From the NCBI GenBank assembly GCA_944989445.1, contig CALYLW010000060.1:1801959-1865958 (forward strand): 64,000 bases of DNA. The letters are read 5' to 3'. Positions 12,330 to 24,205 of this stretch are shown piece after piece. Position 1 is the stretch's first letter; the number at the start of each line of letters is the position of its first letter. The position numbers and the translations under genes were made by a program. This stretch comes from Ampullaceana balthica (Eukaryota; Mollusca; Gastropoda; Lymnaeidae). The notes beneath the pieces are model-generated. The model worked only from the letters and a program-made list of their open reading frames with translations, was not told the DNA's origin and searched no databases.

Positions 12330-12761
12330 ATAATATGTTTACATACTAATGTACACAATTTGTTTGTAAAAATATAATTAAATCATTTATTTATAAATAC
12401 AAAATAAAAGCATACTAATTGGTAATTTAATTTTTTGGTGTAAATTTGGAATACGTTTGTCTCATGTGCAACCTCAGTAACTTTCTTGTAACCTTTAAAA
12501 AAAAAGTATCTCGTATTTTTATAAAAAAAATATTTATTTAATATTTATAGATATAACATCTTATTTGGCCTCCTTTATTGCCACTAACTTAAATATGGCA
12601 TTCAATGGTAGAAATGATCGCCACCTTTATTTTGTTTCAATTACAATTATTTATTTATGTTTATTAATTTATAAAAGTCATGATACTATCTACTTAGAAA
12701 GGGCGGCAAATTGGAGACCGCCCCGGGCGGCAAAAGGTCTAGCTACGCCACTCACTAGGTT

Positions 12762-13567
12762 CTAAGTCAAATTTATAATACAAATGAGTTCTAGCAATCG
12801 GGTTATGGTCCATGTATCAATCTATCATGGTAAAAGAATAAGAAAGCTGTATCTTTAGACATTTTTATAGAAAGTAAGGAATAACGAGGTTCTAACTCTA
12901 TAGAGGCCTACTAACATTAAATTTCAAGGCAAATAATCCGGTTCGACCAAAAGTTCACATAGAACCTTGTTGTTCTAAGGGGGCGATGATAAAAAAATAT
13001 ATTTGCAGACATGAAATAATGTAGTTGAATATAGGCAAAAAAGGTATTTTGAGATAGGAAAGAGAGTATTTAGAGATTGGCAATAATGGATTTGAAGGTA
13101 GGAATAATAATGTATTTGAAATAAGGCTAGAATAAATTAGGAGATTGGAAATAAAGAATAATGTAGGCCTATTTGGAGACGGGCAAAAAGTTTGTTTTTA
13201 TTGTCGTGTGATAGTGTGATAAGTTCATTTTGGATTAATTAAGGTCGGTCCACACCTCACAAATGCTCGCGAGCATTTGCCCAAGCATCACATGAACGCA
13301 CTATAAAATTCTCCAATAAAACATATTTATGGAGACCGATGAACTCCAGAAATTTCGTTATATTCCGTCTATCACTATGCGTGAAAATATATGTTATGTT
13401 AATATGCATATGTCTAGTTTCAGAATTTAAAAAATCCACACATATTTTAGGTATCTACTACTTATCTCTTATTATTTGCGATTTCACATTTAATATTTAC
13501 ATTGATTGATATTTAAATAATCAAACGATCAATATTTATAAAAATAAAAATATAAATTCCAAATGAA
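12762..13567. other. AT-rich unassigned DNA
   Basis: There is no supportable gene. 13025-13190 has loosely repeated purine-rich phrases (GGAAATAA, GGAGATTGG). The 60-codon minus frame at 13257-13439 shows no family hallmarks. Confidence 0.5.
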
Positions 13568-13575
13568 CACATGAA

Positions 13576-13767
13576 CAGCGGCGTCACTAGGGTTGGTGTC
13601 ACCCAGTGCGGTAGCCCATGATGCCTCCACCTCACAACTTACCCCATGAACCTCCGAGTCCGCCAGTGCCAAATAACGGGAACATAGAGAATTTTACATT
13701 ACGGTTTCACCCCTTCTGATGGTGTCACCGGGGGTCCGCACCCCCGGATCCCCTAGTGACGCCTGTG
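13576..13767. mobile_element. 192-bp hAT-type MITE (CAGCGGCGTCACTAGGG family)
   Basis: Termini are CAGCGGCGTCACTAGGGTTG and CCCTAGTGACGCCTGTG. A perfect 8-bp duplication CACATGAA lies at 13568-13575 and 13768-13775. It shares termini and interior (GTGTCACCC, CCAGTGCCAAATAACGGGAA) with 48608-48813, and shares termini with the 3.2-kb element at 31989-35154, its likely autonomous-type relative. Confidence 0.9.
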
Positions 13768-13985
13768 CACATGAATACTTCGATTGTCAAGTTGTGAACA
13801 ACTACAACACGTTCTCGATATTAAAACCGCTAACTAGGCATCCGACTTCCACTCATTGTTCTCAGTGGTATGTGAATCCTGGGATTAGAAACATTTATGA
13901 ACTTTATGACAACAGTGACAAGACCTGCAGCGTGGCATGCATCAATGGCGAGTGTATGAGTTCTTTGTCACCAAGACCAACTGCA

Positions 13986-14401
13986 TGGATTGACATGGAC
14001 TAAGTGGTCCCACCAAGTGTACTGATTGACATGGACTCAGTGGTCCCACCAAGTGCACTGATTGACATGGACTCAATGGTCCCACCAAGTGCACTGATTG
14101 ACATGGACTCAGTGGTCCCACCAAGTGCACTGATTGACATGGACTCAATGGTCCCACCAAGTGCACTGATTGACATGGACTAAGTGGTCCCACCAAGTGC
14201 ACTGATTGACATGGACTCAGTGGTCCCACCAAGTGCACTGATTGACATGGACACAGGGGTCCCACCAAGTGCACTGATTGACATGGACAAACTGGTCCCA
14301 CCAAGTGCACTGATTGACATGGACACAGTGGTCCCAACAAGTGCACTGATTGACATGGACTCAGTGGTCCCACCAAGTGCACTGATTGACATGGACTCAG
14401 T
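13986..14401. repeat. 36-bp minisatellite, ~11.5 copies
   Basis: The unit is TGGTCCCACCAAGTGCACTG followed by ATTGACATGGACTCAG. Because 36 is a multiple of three, the plus frame reads as a 12-residue peptide period (VPPSALIDMDS) and two minus frames also stay open. Two copies contain TAA in the plus frame (ACTAAG), which argues against selection for coding. Confidence 0.92.
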
Positions 14402-14591
14402 CAGGGCCGGTATTAGCTATTACGGGGCCCTATGCGGCTTAGTATGCGAAACGAATTGCGCGGGGCCCAGTCTGGGTAGGGATAAGGAATTACTAATTAG
14501 GATAATAAGAGAAAATTAAGATAGGCGGGGCCTATGACAGTGCGGGGCCTATGGCAGCGGTATAGGTTGCAGTAGCTTAAGACCGGCCCTG
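14402..14591. mobile_element. 190-bp hAT-like MITE at the edge of the 36-bp array
   Basis: Termini are CAGGGCCGGTATTAGC and, inverted, CAGGGCCGGTCTTAAGC. The flanks GACTCAGT and GACTCTGC agree at 6 of 8 bases, consistent with an aged duplication whose left copy is the last repeat unit. The interior is rich in GGGGCC phrases. Confidence 0.75.
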
Positions 14592-15274
14592 GACTCTGCT
14601 CTTTGCCCAGTTCAACATGTTAGAGTGTTGCAGCGTAGTAAATCAAACATAAAACATATACACAACTTAACGTTACTATATAAGTATAATTCATTAGTAC
14701 AACTGATAGAATGAGACAGACGGTAAGAAATGTTTATATATAATATATAGTACAACTGATGGATTGACACAGACAGTAAGAATAAACACAACTGATAGAT
14801 TGTCACAGACAGCAAGAATTACGTTGTTCGACCGAATGACTAAGGCAGTAAAATATCTGATTAAAGACTTGACAAGAGAATCCATGTTGATCGCTATGTG
14901 GAAAGATTGAAGCTAAACTCTCCAATAAGCCGTGTTAAAGCGATTTAGCTGAGCAGCCACAAAGGTCAGTCAACAAGGCCAAGGATACATCGAGATATCA
15001 GATCTGGTACAAGACAACCAAACATTATCACCAGTTGCATAGGGAAGGCGTCCTAATGTACCGGTGGGGCCGGGGGTTACATTAAATGTACATTTACTTC
15101 AATGTCGTCTCAATCTCTACGCGTTGGGTGTTGGGGGAGATAACCAGTCTCTTTGGTTTGATCTACTCCATCTAGATGATAACTTAATTGATAATTTTAT
15201 TAGTTGTCGATAACCAAAGTTTGACTGAATGCTGTTCTGTGTAAACGTTAGGTGAACGCGGTGTCAATTTGTTA
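14592..15274. other. unassigned DNA with short repeats
   Basis: Three loose copies of ACAACTGATAGATTG...CAGACAGTAAGAA occur between about 14698 and 14820. No gene is seen. Confidence 0.5.
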
Positions 15275-15490
15275 GATGATAGTTTTGTGTGAGGCAATGT
15301 AACAAGTTGATGTGCTAGATGATAGATGATAGTTTTGTGTGAGGCAATGTAACAAGTTGATGTGCTAGATGATAGATGATAGTTTTGTGTGAGGCAATGT
15401 AACAAGTTTATGTGTTAGAATCTATTAGACTAGATCTATTAATCTATCAGATCTAACAGTTAGATGATAGTTTTATGTGAGGCAATGTAA
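15275..15490. repeat. ~54-bp tandem repeat, ~3.5 copies
   Basis: Unit GATGATAGTTTTGTGTGAGG followed by CAATGTAACAAGTTGATGTG and a variable TAGAT spacer. Three copies are near-identical and a diverged fourth lies at about 15461-15500. Confidence 0.85.
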
Positions 15491-15924
15491 TAAATCCATG
15501 TGTTAATGGGCTGTAAAACGTTCATTGAGGTAAGTACTTCCATGATTGCGGAGACCTTATGGCCACATGGAGCTGTTAATGGCAGAAACATACGGTACAA
15601 TGTGAATGTTTTTTTAAAAAAAAATAAACCAAAGTCTAAGCGGCATCCGTTAGACTTTAGATATTGACCGTGTCCACTATAAAATACAATCTCCCACGTG
15701 AGGGTGTGGCGGGGGGGGGGCTCCATACAACATCTAGGTCAATGGACGCACACTCACGATGGAAAGCTTATGTTTTATTTTTAGTAGCATTCACGTGACC
15801 AAAATATGGGTTAACTCTCTGACTCACAATGAAGTTGTTTGCCTCACGTGACACACATTAATATAAACAATACATCGAACAGCCTTCAGAATGGTGATGG
15901 GTTATGGCACTGTTGTGTCTATGG

Positions 15925-16043
15925 GGTGCGCATGTCGTTGTGTGATGGCGTCTACACGTTAGCATGTCGTTGTGTGATTGAGTCTATATATGTGCATGTC
16001 ATTGTGTTATTGCGTCTACACGTGTGTATGTAGTTGTGTGATG
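15925..16043. repeat. left part of a split 32-bp minisatellite
   Basis: GTCTACACGTGTGCATGTCG followed by TTGTGTGATTGT; about 3.5 diverged copies. The array resumes at 17958 after a transposable-element insertion. Confidence 0.85.
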
Positions 16044-17014
16044 AGGGGCAGTCCATAAATGAAGTCACGCGATTTTTGCCGATTTTTTACCCCCTCCCCC
16101 CTCGTCACGCGACGTCACAAAAACTTAGACCCCCCCCTATAAAATACGTCACAAATCTTTGAACCCCCCCCAAAAAAAAACAAACAACAACAACAAACAA
16201 ACAAACAAACAAAACAACAACTTTATTTTCTATTTCAAAATAAGTATGTTTCAAATCACTTTTATTGTCATTTAAGTATTTATTATTTATTTAGTGAAGA
16301 TCTACATTGTAATATCGTAACCCGCGTGAAGCACTTTTAAAAAAACGTTTAACCAGCCTTCAGAAAACGAACTGTGTTAACATCCTTAGATTATATTTTA
16401 TTTTAATGCATACAAATTAAACATTGACTATTGATCATCACGGTTAACGTCTTTGTTTAGAAAAAATAATTATTTAAAAATAACATTTTAAAAATGTATT
16501 TTAAAAAAAAATCCTAAATTGACTGACGTAAGAAAGAGATCGGCGAACAGAGGTAAATAGCCTGAACTGGGGTCAAAAGGGAATTCTTGGGGGTAATGCA
16601 GACTCATTTGGGACATATAACATCCACTACAATCCGCTAGATATATTAAAATACGTCATGTGTACGTGAACGCTTGGAACATATGCCCATTATTAAACTG
16701 GTTCCTTCCAGTAGATGCATTTTTTAAAAAATTTGACAACTATGTAGATTTCTTACCAACGCACTATATGAAGACACCTAATTCTACCCTACTTTCATTT
16801 ATATTGACACGAGTGACAATAATCTTAATCAACATGACTTGTCTTTATCACGTATCATTTCTGTGATATTTAAAATTAATGCCTTAAAAACTGAGCTAAG
16901 AAGAAAAGTTGTTTTGGCTCCTCTCGATTGCGATGTAAAGAATTTGATGCATTCAATAAAGTTAATGAATACTTGACTAATTTTAAATGGGCTCATTTAC
17001 CATTATATCTAGAA

Positions 17015-17208
17015 CAGTGCTTCTCAATCTCAAACTTTTTAGTATTGCAGACCAGCAGGAATTTTTTCCATTCCACCAGGGACCGGTGCACTATTTTCCC
17101 TGCACTGACAATTTTTTCTGTCCTTTTTTTTAAAGAACATCTGCGGACCGGTAGCGGATGGCCCACGGACCGGCACCGGTCCGCGGACCACCACTTTGAG
17201 AAGCACTG
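17015..17208. mobile_element. 194-bp hAT MITE
   Basis: Termini CAGTGCTTCTCAATCTCAAA and TTTGAGAAGCACTG (perfect outer inverted repeat CAGTGCTTCTCAA). A perfect 8-bp duplication ATCTAGAA flanks it at 17007-17014 and 17209-17216. The interior has GGACCGGTGCAC/CGGACCGGCACCGG phrases typical of short hAT derivatives. Confidence 0.92.
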
Positions 17209-17730
17209 ATCTAGAAGACTAGAATGGCCAGGGGCGTTTGACAAAAAAACCAATCGAACAATTATACCAAACTTAAAACGTTTTTAATTCTATCAAATAG
17301 ATTCCCTTCCCCCTCCCCTTTTAAAGAAAAAGGATATTCCGTGTCGTTTTGACTTAAAATATCTACACACAATCCTATTCAAATCATATTTAGACACTTG
17401 TCATGCTTGTAAAACTCACCAGTAGCATGTTCGGGGGGGGGGCTAAAGATGCTCCCCAAATCCCCGAGTCATGTGAGCAGGACCTAGAGTCGTAACGCAT
17501 ACATAAACTTGTATATTTGGGGGTAACGGGCAAAAAGGTTTTACGACTCCTTCCATGAGAGAACCAAACGGAGCTGCGGTTACATCACAAATGCTTTGAT
17601 GTCAACATCAAACGACGCAGTGTAACAATTTCATATGTTATCTTGTGGATTCTCAAACTTAAGGATTATAATTAGATTTAATTTTCGTGTCTTGATAGCA
17701 TACGCCAACCAGCGTCTGATATCCTACCGA

Positions 17731-17753
17731 CCGGCACATTGAGAAGCACTGAT
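17731..17753. mobile_element. remnant end of the same small hAT MITE family
   Basis: CCGGCACATTGAGAAGCACT G matches the right end of 17015-17208. No partner end or duplication is visible. Confidence 0.55.
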
Positions 17754-17957
17754 TTTTTAAAAAAAAAGAAAAGAAAAAGTCATTAAATAAATTGTAAGCG
17801 ACCACATATTTCAGTGGAAGTTTTATTTAAAGTTACCCTTTTGATGTGACGTCACATTTCTTCAACCCCCCTCCCTCCCCCTTGTCACGCATCGTCACAA
17901 AAAGTGTGACCCCCCCCCTTTTTTTTTAGGTGCGTGACGTCATTTATGGACGGCCCC

Positions 17958-18467
17958 TGAGTATACACGTGCGCATGTCGTGGTGTGATTGTGTCTAAAT
18001 GTGCGCATGTCGTTGTGTGATCGTGTCTACACGTGTGCATGTCGTTGTGTGATCGTGTCTACACGTGTGTATGTAGTTGTGTGATCGTGTCTACACATGT
18101 GTATGTAGTAGTGTGATCGTGTCTACACGTGTGCATGTAGTTGTGTGATTGTGTCTACACGTGTGTATGTAGTTGTGTGATCGTGTCTACACGTGTGTAT
18201 GTAGTTGTGTGATTGTGTCTACACGTGTATATGTAGTTGTGTGATTGTGTCTACACGTGTGCATGTCGTGGTGTGATTGTGTCTACACGTGTGTATGTAG
18301 TTGTGTGATTGTGTCTACACGTTTGTATGTAGTTGTGTGATCGTGTCTACACGTGTGCATGTCGTGGTGTGATTGTGTCTACACGTGTGTATGTAGTTGT
18401 GTGATCGCGTCTACACGTTTGTATGTAGTTGTGTGATTGTGTCTACACGTGTGCATGTCGTGTTCTA
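17958..18467. repeat. right part of the 32-bp minisatellite, ~16 copies
   Basis: Unit GTCTACACGTGTGTATGTAG + TTGTGTGATTGT. Single-base variants (GTAG/GTCG, TGATT/TGATC) alternate. 18468-18900 is AT-rich without a gene. Confidence 0.92.
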
Positions 18468-18902
18468 TTGATAGCATTGATAATGATAAGTAAACGAAAG
18501 AATTTTCGTCAGTTAATTTCCAACATTTCATTTTGTTGCATGGCTAAAATGTACAGCGTTTCTTTTTCCTTTATTTGTGTACGAGTTTAAATTATATCAT
18601 TTTTTTATTATTCTAAATTCATCGTTTTTCATATCTTATGTGTACGATTTATCCAAGAGGGTTGTTTAATTAGCATCAAAGCTTAACTAGGAAATACCGA
18701 AGAAAATTTTTTTTTCAATCGGGCTCATGTACAAAAAGATTGATGATTCTAGTACTCAAGTTCTTAAGCGTAAACAAGTCCTGACTTAATTTACATAGAA
18801 GTCGTCCAGTAAATATGTCAACAACTGCCTAACGTTCGTAGACCATTTAATTAATGAACTCAACCTACCCCCACCAACTCTTCATTAAAAATTAAAGAAA
18901 TC

Positions 18903-19015
18903 GTGGCCGAAATGCTCTCCCACACCCACATAAACCAGAAGGTCAAGGTCCACGTGAGTGCTGACCACAATGTCCTCAACTATTTCCAGCGCCGCTGTGG
19001 AGAAAAAATTATGAC
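18903..19015 (-). other. candidate terminal exon, strand uncertain
   Basis: On the minus strand an excellent acceptor (AATTTTTTCTCCACAG, exon from about 19004) leads into ALEIVEDIVVSTHVDLDLL-like sequence ending in FFNF and a stop. On the plus strand the same bases read as VAEMLSHTHINQKVKVHVSA with strongly GC-rich third positions and a donor-like CAC|GTGAGT. GC is much higher than in the neighbourhood, suggesting real or former coding sequence. I do not recognise the family, and a decayed repeat (a CAGGGGCGGAGCTAGGG hAT-like end sits at 19023) remains possible. Confidence 0.25.
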
Positions 19016-19141
19016 TGCAAGCAGGGGCGGAGCTAGGGCCAGTCCCACCCGGGGGTCCATCAACTTCACTCCCCGTTTGAAGAACGATGCCACCAGGTGA
19101 AAAATGAGTCAAACGTACTGTATTGTTGACATTTTGGTAAA

Positions 19142-19634
19142 GGCCGGCTACACTAGTGGTTGATATATTTAGGTAAGGGCAGGCTACCCTAGTGGTTGAT
19201 ACATTAGGTAAGGTTCGGCTACCCTAGTGGTTGATACATTTAGGTAAGGGCCGGCTACCCTAGTGGTTGATACATTTAGGTAAGGGCGGCTACCCTAGTG
19301 GTTGATACATTTAGGTAAGGGCCGGCTACCCTAGTGGTTGATACATTTAGGTAAGGGCCGACTACCCTAGTGGTTGATACATTTAGGTAAGGGCGGCTAC
19401 CCTAGTGGTTGATACATTTAGGTAAGGGCCGGCTACCCTAGTGGTTGATACATTTAGGTAAGGGCGGCTACCCTAGTGGTTGATACATTTAGGTAAGGGC
19501 CGGCTACCCTAGTGGTTGATACATTTAGGTAAGGGCCGGCTACCCTAGTGGTTGATACATTTAGGTAAGGGCGGCTACCCTAGTGGTTGATACATTTAGG
19601 TAAGGGCCGGCTACACTAGTGGTTGATACATTTA
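19142..19634. repeat. 35/36-bp minisatellite, ~13.5 copies
   Basis: Unit GGTTGATACATTTAGGTAAG followed by GGCCGGCTACCCTAGT, with a 35-bp variant lacking one C (GGCGGC). The two variants alternate with a partial two-long/one-short rhythm. Flanking copies are diverged. Confidence 0.93.
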
Positions 19635-21397
19635 GGGGCTTAAGATTATGCCAAAACTCTTTTAATGCACGTAATAATGTACAGATTACAATTTGAACAC
19701 TAAAATTCAGCTACTAAAAATATTTAAAAACCATTTTTAAAAATATTTTTTAAAGATACAAATTAAAGATATCTCGTAGAATACACGCCTCCTAGAGTTA
19801 TAAAATACAATTGAAATTATCTTAGAGGGCAGGCATTATTGCCGCATTACGCTATGACGGTAGGTCATGGAATGTCAAAATATACTATAAGGAATGAAGT
19901 TTTCTTGAATAGTGAATCAAACATCGTTAGTTACATTCTCCATGGCCTTAAAAAACAGAAACTTTACTCTTAATCTCTACTTTTTCTTTGGTTTGAATTA
20001 TCTTTGTTAGAAATTAATCTTTGATAATTTTCAAGACAGAAGTCTGAGGGGGAATAATTAATTCCTCGTTTTGAATTCGGCAAATGTTTTCAACCACGCT
20101 GTGACCATGACCTTCGTCGTGATCATGAATTCAGCTCTGATACGGTAAGCCCACCGTTCATTCCGTGAACAAACCATTGGTAGGACTAGGACATTGGTAG
20201 GACTAGGACATTCCTGTTAGGACAAGGAAGTCTATCGACGCGCTTATGTGACGGCCAGGGGCGTCTACATCAAATGGCTGATAGGGGGTGGTTGTAACAT
20301 CTTTGTGATGTTTTACTTATTAATATATCTTGTAGGCGTTCTCTCAATACATAACCTTGCACCCAATAATCCTCTGAAGAATTGGTTTCACTAAAACAAC
20401 TTTACTATGTATACTTTGTACATTACATATATAATTTGAGGTTATACAACGTGGAGTCCTGAGCCACACAATCCGCCATTACCCACGGAAATTCTCCAAC
20501 TCTGATAATAATCTTGAAACTTCTACCTCATTTCTTCCCGCGCTTTCACTCACGTGACCTCTCCGTCATCCAACTTGTGATTCACACGTGACAGTGGTGA
20601 TGGTTGATGAGTGGAGAAGAGAGGGGGTTGTCCCTGGGGGGTGGGATGGCTCCTGCGGGGAGGGAGATGGCTAACACTTGACAGTAACATTCTGATGCGG
20701 AGCGCATCTACGTACCTTTGTAATTTGTAGTCCCTGGTCCACCACTGTAGTTACTTGTCGGTTAATTCCCCTTAATTATAGATTGGAATAATTACCTTCA
20801 TCAGGTGTGTACAAACACATTCTAAGCCAATCTTGTTATTCTTGTACAACCGCAGAAATAGATGAAGACATTTTTTCACGCACAAAAAAAATGCAGTCGA
20901 TAGCGTTTGACCACAGTAATGTTTGGCATTGGTCGTGAGGCTGGCGACTGTTTTGTGTTCACCGTTCCAGACAGATCAGCGGCGACACTTATGACCATTA
21001 TATTGGCTAATATACTTCCTAGCAGTGCTCTTTTTTTACCTCTAGCAGAACGCACCTGTTATGGCTTCCGGCACCTGTTTTTCCCCCAGATACTTTTTTA
21101 TATCACTACCTGGAATGTTTGGTCTTACAGCTTATTCAGGTTGTGTTAAATATGTGGACGGATACTTTTTTTAATGGAGAAAAGAGCACTAAGGACCACA
21201 ATAATCAATAATGTCTGATCAATATCGCGTACAATGTAATTGGTACAGTTCCTGGCCTAAGTCACCAAACGGCCAGCCCGTCAGCTCTGTTGAGCCAAAC
21301 TCTGGAACTAATACTCAAACAATCAAAAGGTCATGGAAGGCCGCTAAGGAACGCAACAAGCATCATAAGAGCACTCACCGACACATCCTGAATTCAT
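19635..21397. other. unassigned DNA, no supportable gene
   Basis: Moderately AT-rich, with a small tandem duplication GGTAGGACTAGGACATT at about 20177-20212. The open frame at 20907-21149 and that beginning at 21211 have no recognisable family features, and the latter runs into the next minisatellite. Confidence 0.5.
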
Positions 21398-22072
21398 ACA
21401 TGTGTGAGTATGTGTCATACATGTGTGAGTATGTGTGTCATACATGTGTGAGTATGTGTGTCATACATGTGTATGTGTGTCATACATGTGTATGTGTGTC
21501 ATACATGTGTGAGTATGTGTGTCATACATGTGTATGTGTGTCATACATGTGTGACTATGTGTGTCATACATGTGTGAGTATGTGTGTCATACATGTGTGA
21601 GTATGTGTGTCATACATGTGTGATTATGTGTGTCATACATGTGTATGTTTGTCATACATGTGTGAGTATGTGTATCATACATGTGTATTTGTGTCATACA
21701 TGTGTGAGTATGTGTGTCATACATGTGTATGTGTGTCATACATGTGTGAGTATGTGTGTCATACATGTGTGATTATGTGTGTCATACATGTGTATTTGTG
21801 TCATACATGTGTGAGTATGTGTGTCATACATGTGTATGTGTGTCATACATGTGTGAGTATGTGTGTCATACATGTTTGAGTATGTGTGTCATACATGTGT
21901 ATGTGTGTCATACATGTGTGAGTATGTGTGTCATACATGTGTATGTGTGTCATACATGTGTGAGTATGTGTGTCATACATGTGTATGTGTGTCATACATG
22001 TGTGAGTATGTGTGTCATACATGTGTATGTGTGTCATACATGTGTGAGTATGTGTGTCATACATGTGTATGT
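21398..22072. repeat. GT-rich minisatellite (19- and 23-bp units), interrupted
   Basis: Alternating units TCATACATGTGTATGTGTG (19 bp) and TCATACATGTGTGAGTATGT GTG (23 bp), ~32 copies. One partial copy survives at 25555-25580, on the other side of the hAT insertion. All the plus-strand SYMCEYVCHTC-type open frames are this repeat. Confidence 0.95.
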
Positions 22073-22164
22073 CAGTGGCGGATTCAGCTATAGGGCAGGG
22101 GGGGCGGCTTGCCCCCCCGCGCCCCTGTTGGGTATAAAATGGCGCCCCCCTAAAGACGCCCTCG

Positions 22165-24061
22165 ATGAACACCAAAAAGGTGTCACTAGAGCAGAAAAAA
22201 ATATTTCTAAACACGAAACTTGTAATCAACACCAAACTGCTTGCTAAATATTGTATATCAAATGATGAAACGGTAATATCTGGTTTAAATCAATCACTCG
22301 CATCTGAATTATCGGCGACAATTGATAATGTAGTTAAGTCTGCACAATTATTTTCTTTAATTATTGAATCAACCATTGATATATCTAGAATTGATCAGAT
22401 GTCAGTTTCTTTACATTCAGTTTTAAAATCAGGACATGTTGTGGAAAGATTTATAGGCTTTTATACTTTGGTAAACAGCGGCTGGATAACGAATAGTGCG
22501 CTAGTCTCACAAGCTGAGGGGCGTGGCATCTAGCCCACGTTAAAGCCACAATAAAAATAAATAAAGGTAAAAAAAGATTTTCAAAAACCACGTTTTTATA
22601 AGTGTACTAAAAAGAAGAAAATAAATTAAAACGTATAAATTCAAGTTCATGTACTTTGATTTAATATGACTAAAAACTTGGGGCGGGTTTTTGGTATAAA
22701 AGTTAAAGAGAGATCTATAAGTGAGAGAATGAGTGAAATGCATATGTAAAACCTCATAAGCGCCCTCGTAAATAAAAAATGCTCCCGCATTTGCTGAGAA
22801 GATTTTAACGGAAATAAAAATGTGAAACATTGATTTCACACTCTGTCGAGGACAGGCATACTCTGGAATTAAGAGTGGCCTTTAAACTCAGATAAAGAAA
22901 CTTTCACCCAATTATTGTGCCCATGTTTTGAATTTGGTTACTATCGAGGCAATGTCTGTAAACAGTGGTATACAGTTGTTTTTTGGCGCAGATTTAAGGT
23001 TGTATGCATTCCTTACGTCTAGTTTACCACGTCTACATACTCTTAAAGAATAAAAGAAATCTCAATATGAATCAACAGTAGATACTCTGAAACGAATTTC
23101 TGATACAAGATGTGCAAGCCGTAAGTATGCAGTTCATGCAGTTGTTGGATCATTCTCTGCTATTCTAGCCACACTTGATTCAGGGGAATCAACAGAATAG
23201 AAAGGAAGTGTCAGAGCAGAAGCTATGGGACTATCTGTTTTAATAACAAAATATTCTTTTGTTTTTCTGATGCTATTTGTACAAAAGTTATCTTCATGTT
23301 ATCAAACTACTTGCAACGCCTTTGCAAAACAGTTGATCGAAGTTGGAAAAAATAAGTTTGTTTAATATGAGAAGCGATGACGCTTTTGAAATGCTGAATG
23401 TAGATGTCAAATAATTTATTAACGAAAATGGTTCAAAACTATGTAGATGTTAAAACAGAATTTAAAGAAAATTGAATTGCAAAAAAGTAAAGTATGGCAG
23501 GCAAACTTAGCAGAGATAAAATGGCTGATGATCCAACTACACGCTTTAAATCTGAAACGTACTTCACTATCATGGATAAACTTGTAACACAAATAGATGA
23601 TCGATATAATGACTTTCGGAGCACAGTTACTTATTTCTATGGTATTGATCCATCACAAATGTCGGAGGAAAATAAAGATTATTTTCAAAGTTTATGCAAA
23701 ATTTACAAACACGACATTAACCTTGAAGAAGCAATCGTAGAATATAAGATGTGTATGCATTAACACAGCCACCCTTTCCTAGTAAACTAAAACTTAAAAA
23801 GGTTCAGCCATTCTTGACTGAAAAACTAATGGCATCGGGTCTCACTAATTTGTCAATACTCCAATACTCTATAAAATTTACATGACTCTTCCTGTTAGTA
23901 GTGCTACTGCTTAAAGATGTTTCAGTAGATTGAAACTCATCAAAAATTATTTGCGCTCAACAATGACAAACGAACGTCTATCTGAATTGGCATTAATTTC
24001 AATTGAACGTGATCTAGCTGAGAACGTTGACTTTGAATCAAGGATAAATCGTTTTGCTTAA
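22165..24061 (+). pseudogene. hAT transposase remnant (ZMYM1-like), copy 2
   Basis: It has the same order as copy 1: the IIESTIDISRIDQMS core piece (22165-22533), a stop-littered middle with LNLVTIEAMSVNSG and RISDTRCASRKYAVHA fragments (about 22920-23200), the RFKSETYFTIMDKL piece (23494-23763) and the dimerisation tail ending RINRFA at 24061. The stop before RCFSRLKLIK and the other interruptions are at the same positions as in copy 1, so both copies descend from an already inactive element. Confidence 0.85.
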
Positions 24062-24102
24062 ATGAAATCACATAGAAAGCAATTTATATAGGGCTGAGGT
24101 CT

Positions 24103-24205
24103 CTATCTTATCGTATCTTATCTGTTACAGACGCTCCTTCTATACAGAAGAATATTGCGTCATATGCTTATCCATGGTTTGTATTTAGTCCTGCATTCTT
24201 ATTAG
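24103..24205 (-). repeat. GATAAG-tailed short interspersed repeat inside hAT copy 2
   Basis: Mirror of 8202-8304; reads on the minus strand with the tail towards 24103. Confidence 0.75.

Larger units (their letters stand above)
6412..12753 (+). mobile_element. decayed hAT transposon interrupted by a second hAT element
   Basis: The left end reads CAGTGGCGTAGCTATGG and the right end CTAGCTACGCCACTC. The terminal inverted repeat therefore differs only by a mutated last base on the right. Both sides are flanked by the 8-bp duplication ACTAGGTT (6404-6411 and 12754-12761), the hAT signature length. Both ends carry a GGGGGCGG/CCCCGGGCGG GC-rich stretch. The element is 6342 bp with the nested 3482-bp insertion plus 8-bp duplication, or about 2850 bp without it. 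Its transposase lies on the plus strand at 10.85-12.33 kb and is broken. Confidence 0.9.
16044..17957. mobile_element. CCGTCC-type MITE expanded by secondary insertions
   Basis: The left terminus GGGGCAGTCCATAAATGAAG and right terminus GTGACGTCATTTATGGACGG CCCC are separated by 1.9 kb instead of about 0.4 kb. The extra length includes an AT-rich segment, a 194-bp hAT MITE (17015-17208) and another hAT end (17731-17753). The whole composite lies inside the 32-bp array (TGA on both sides, TGA|GGGG and CCCC|TGA). The small open frames inside are not genes. Confidence 0.75.

Noticed and set aside
13942..14519. 12-residue repeat protein VPPSALIDMDS
   Set aside because: In-frame TAA occurs in two units and the frame ends inside a MITE; no start context or splice support.
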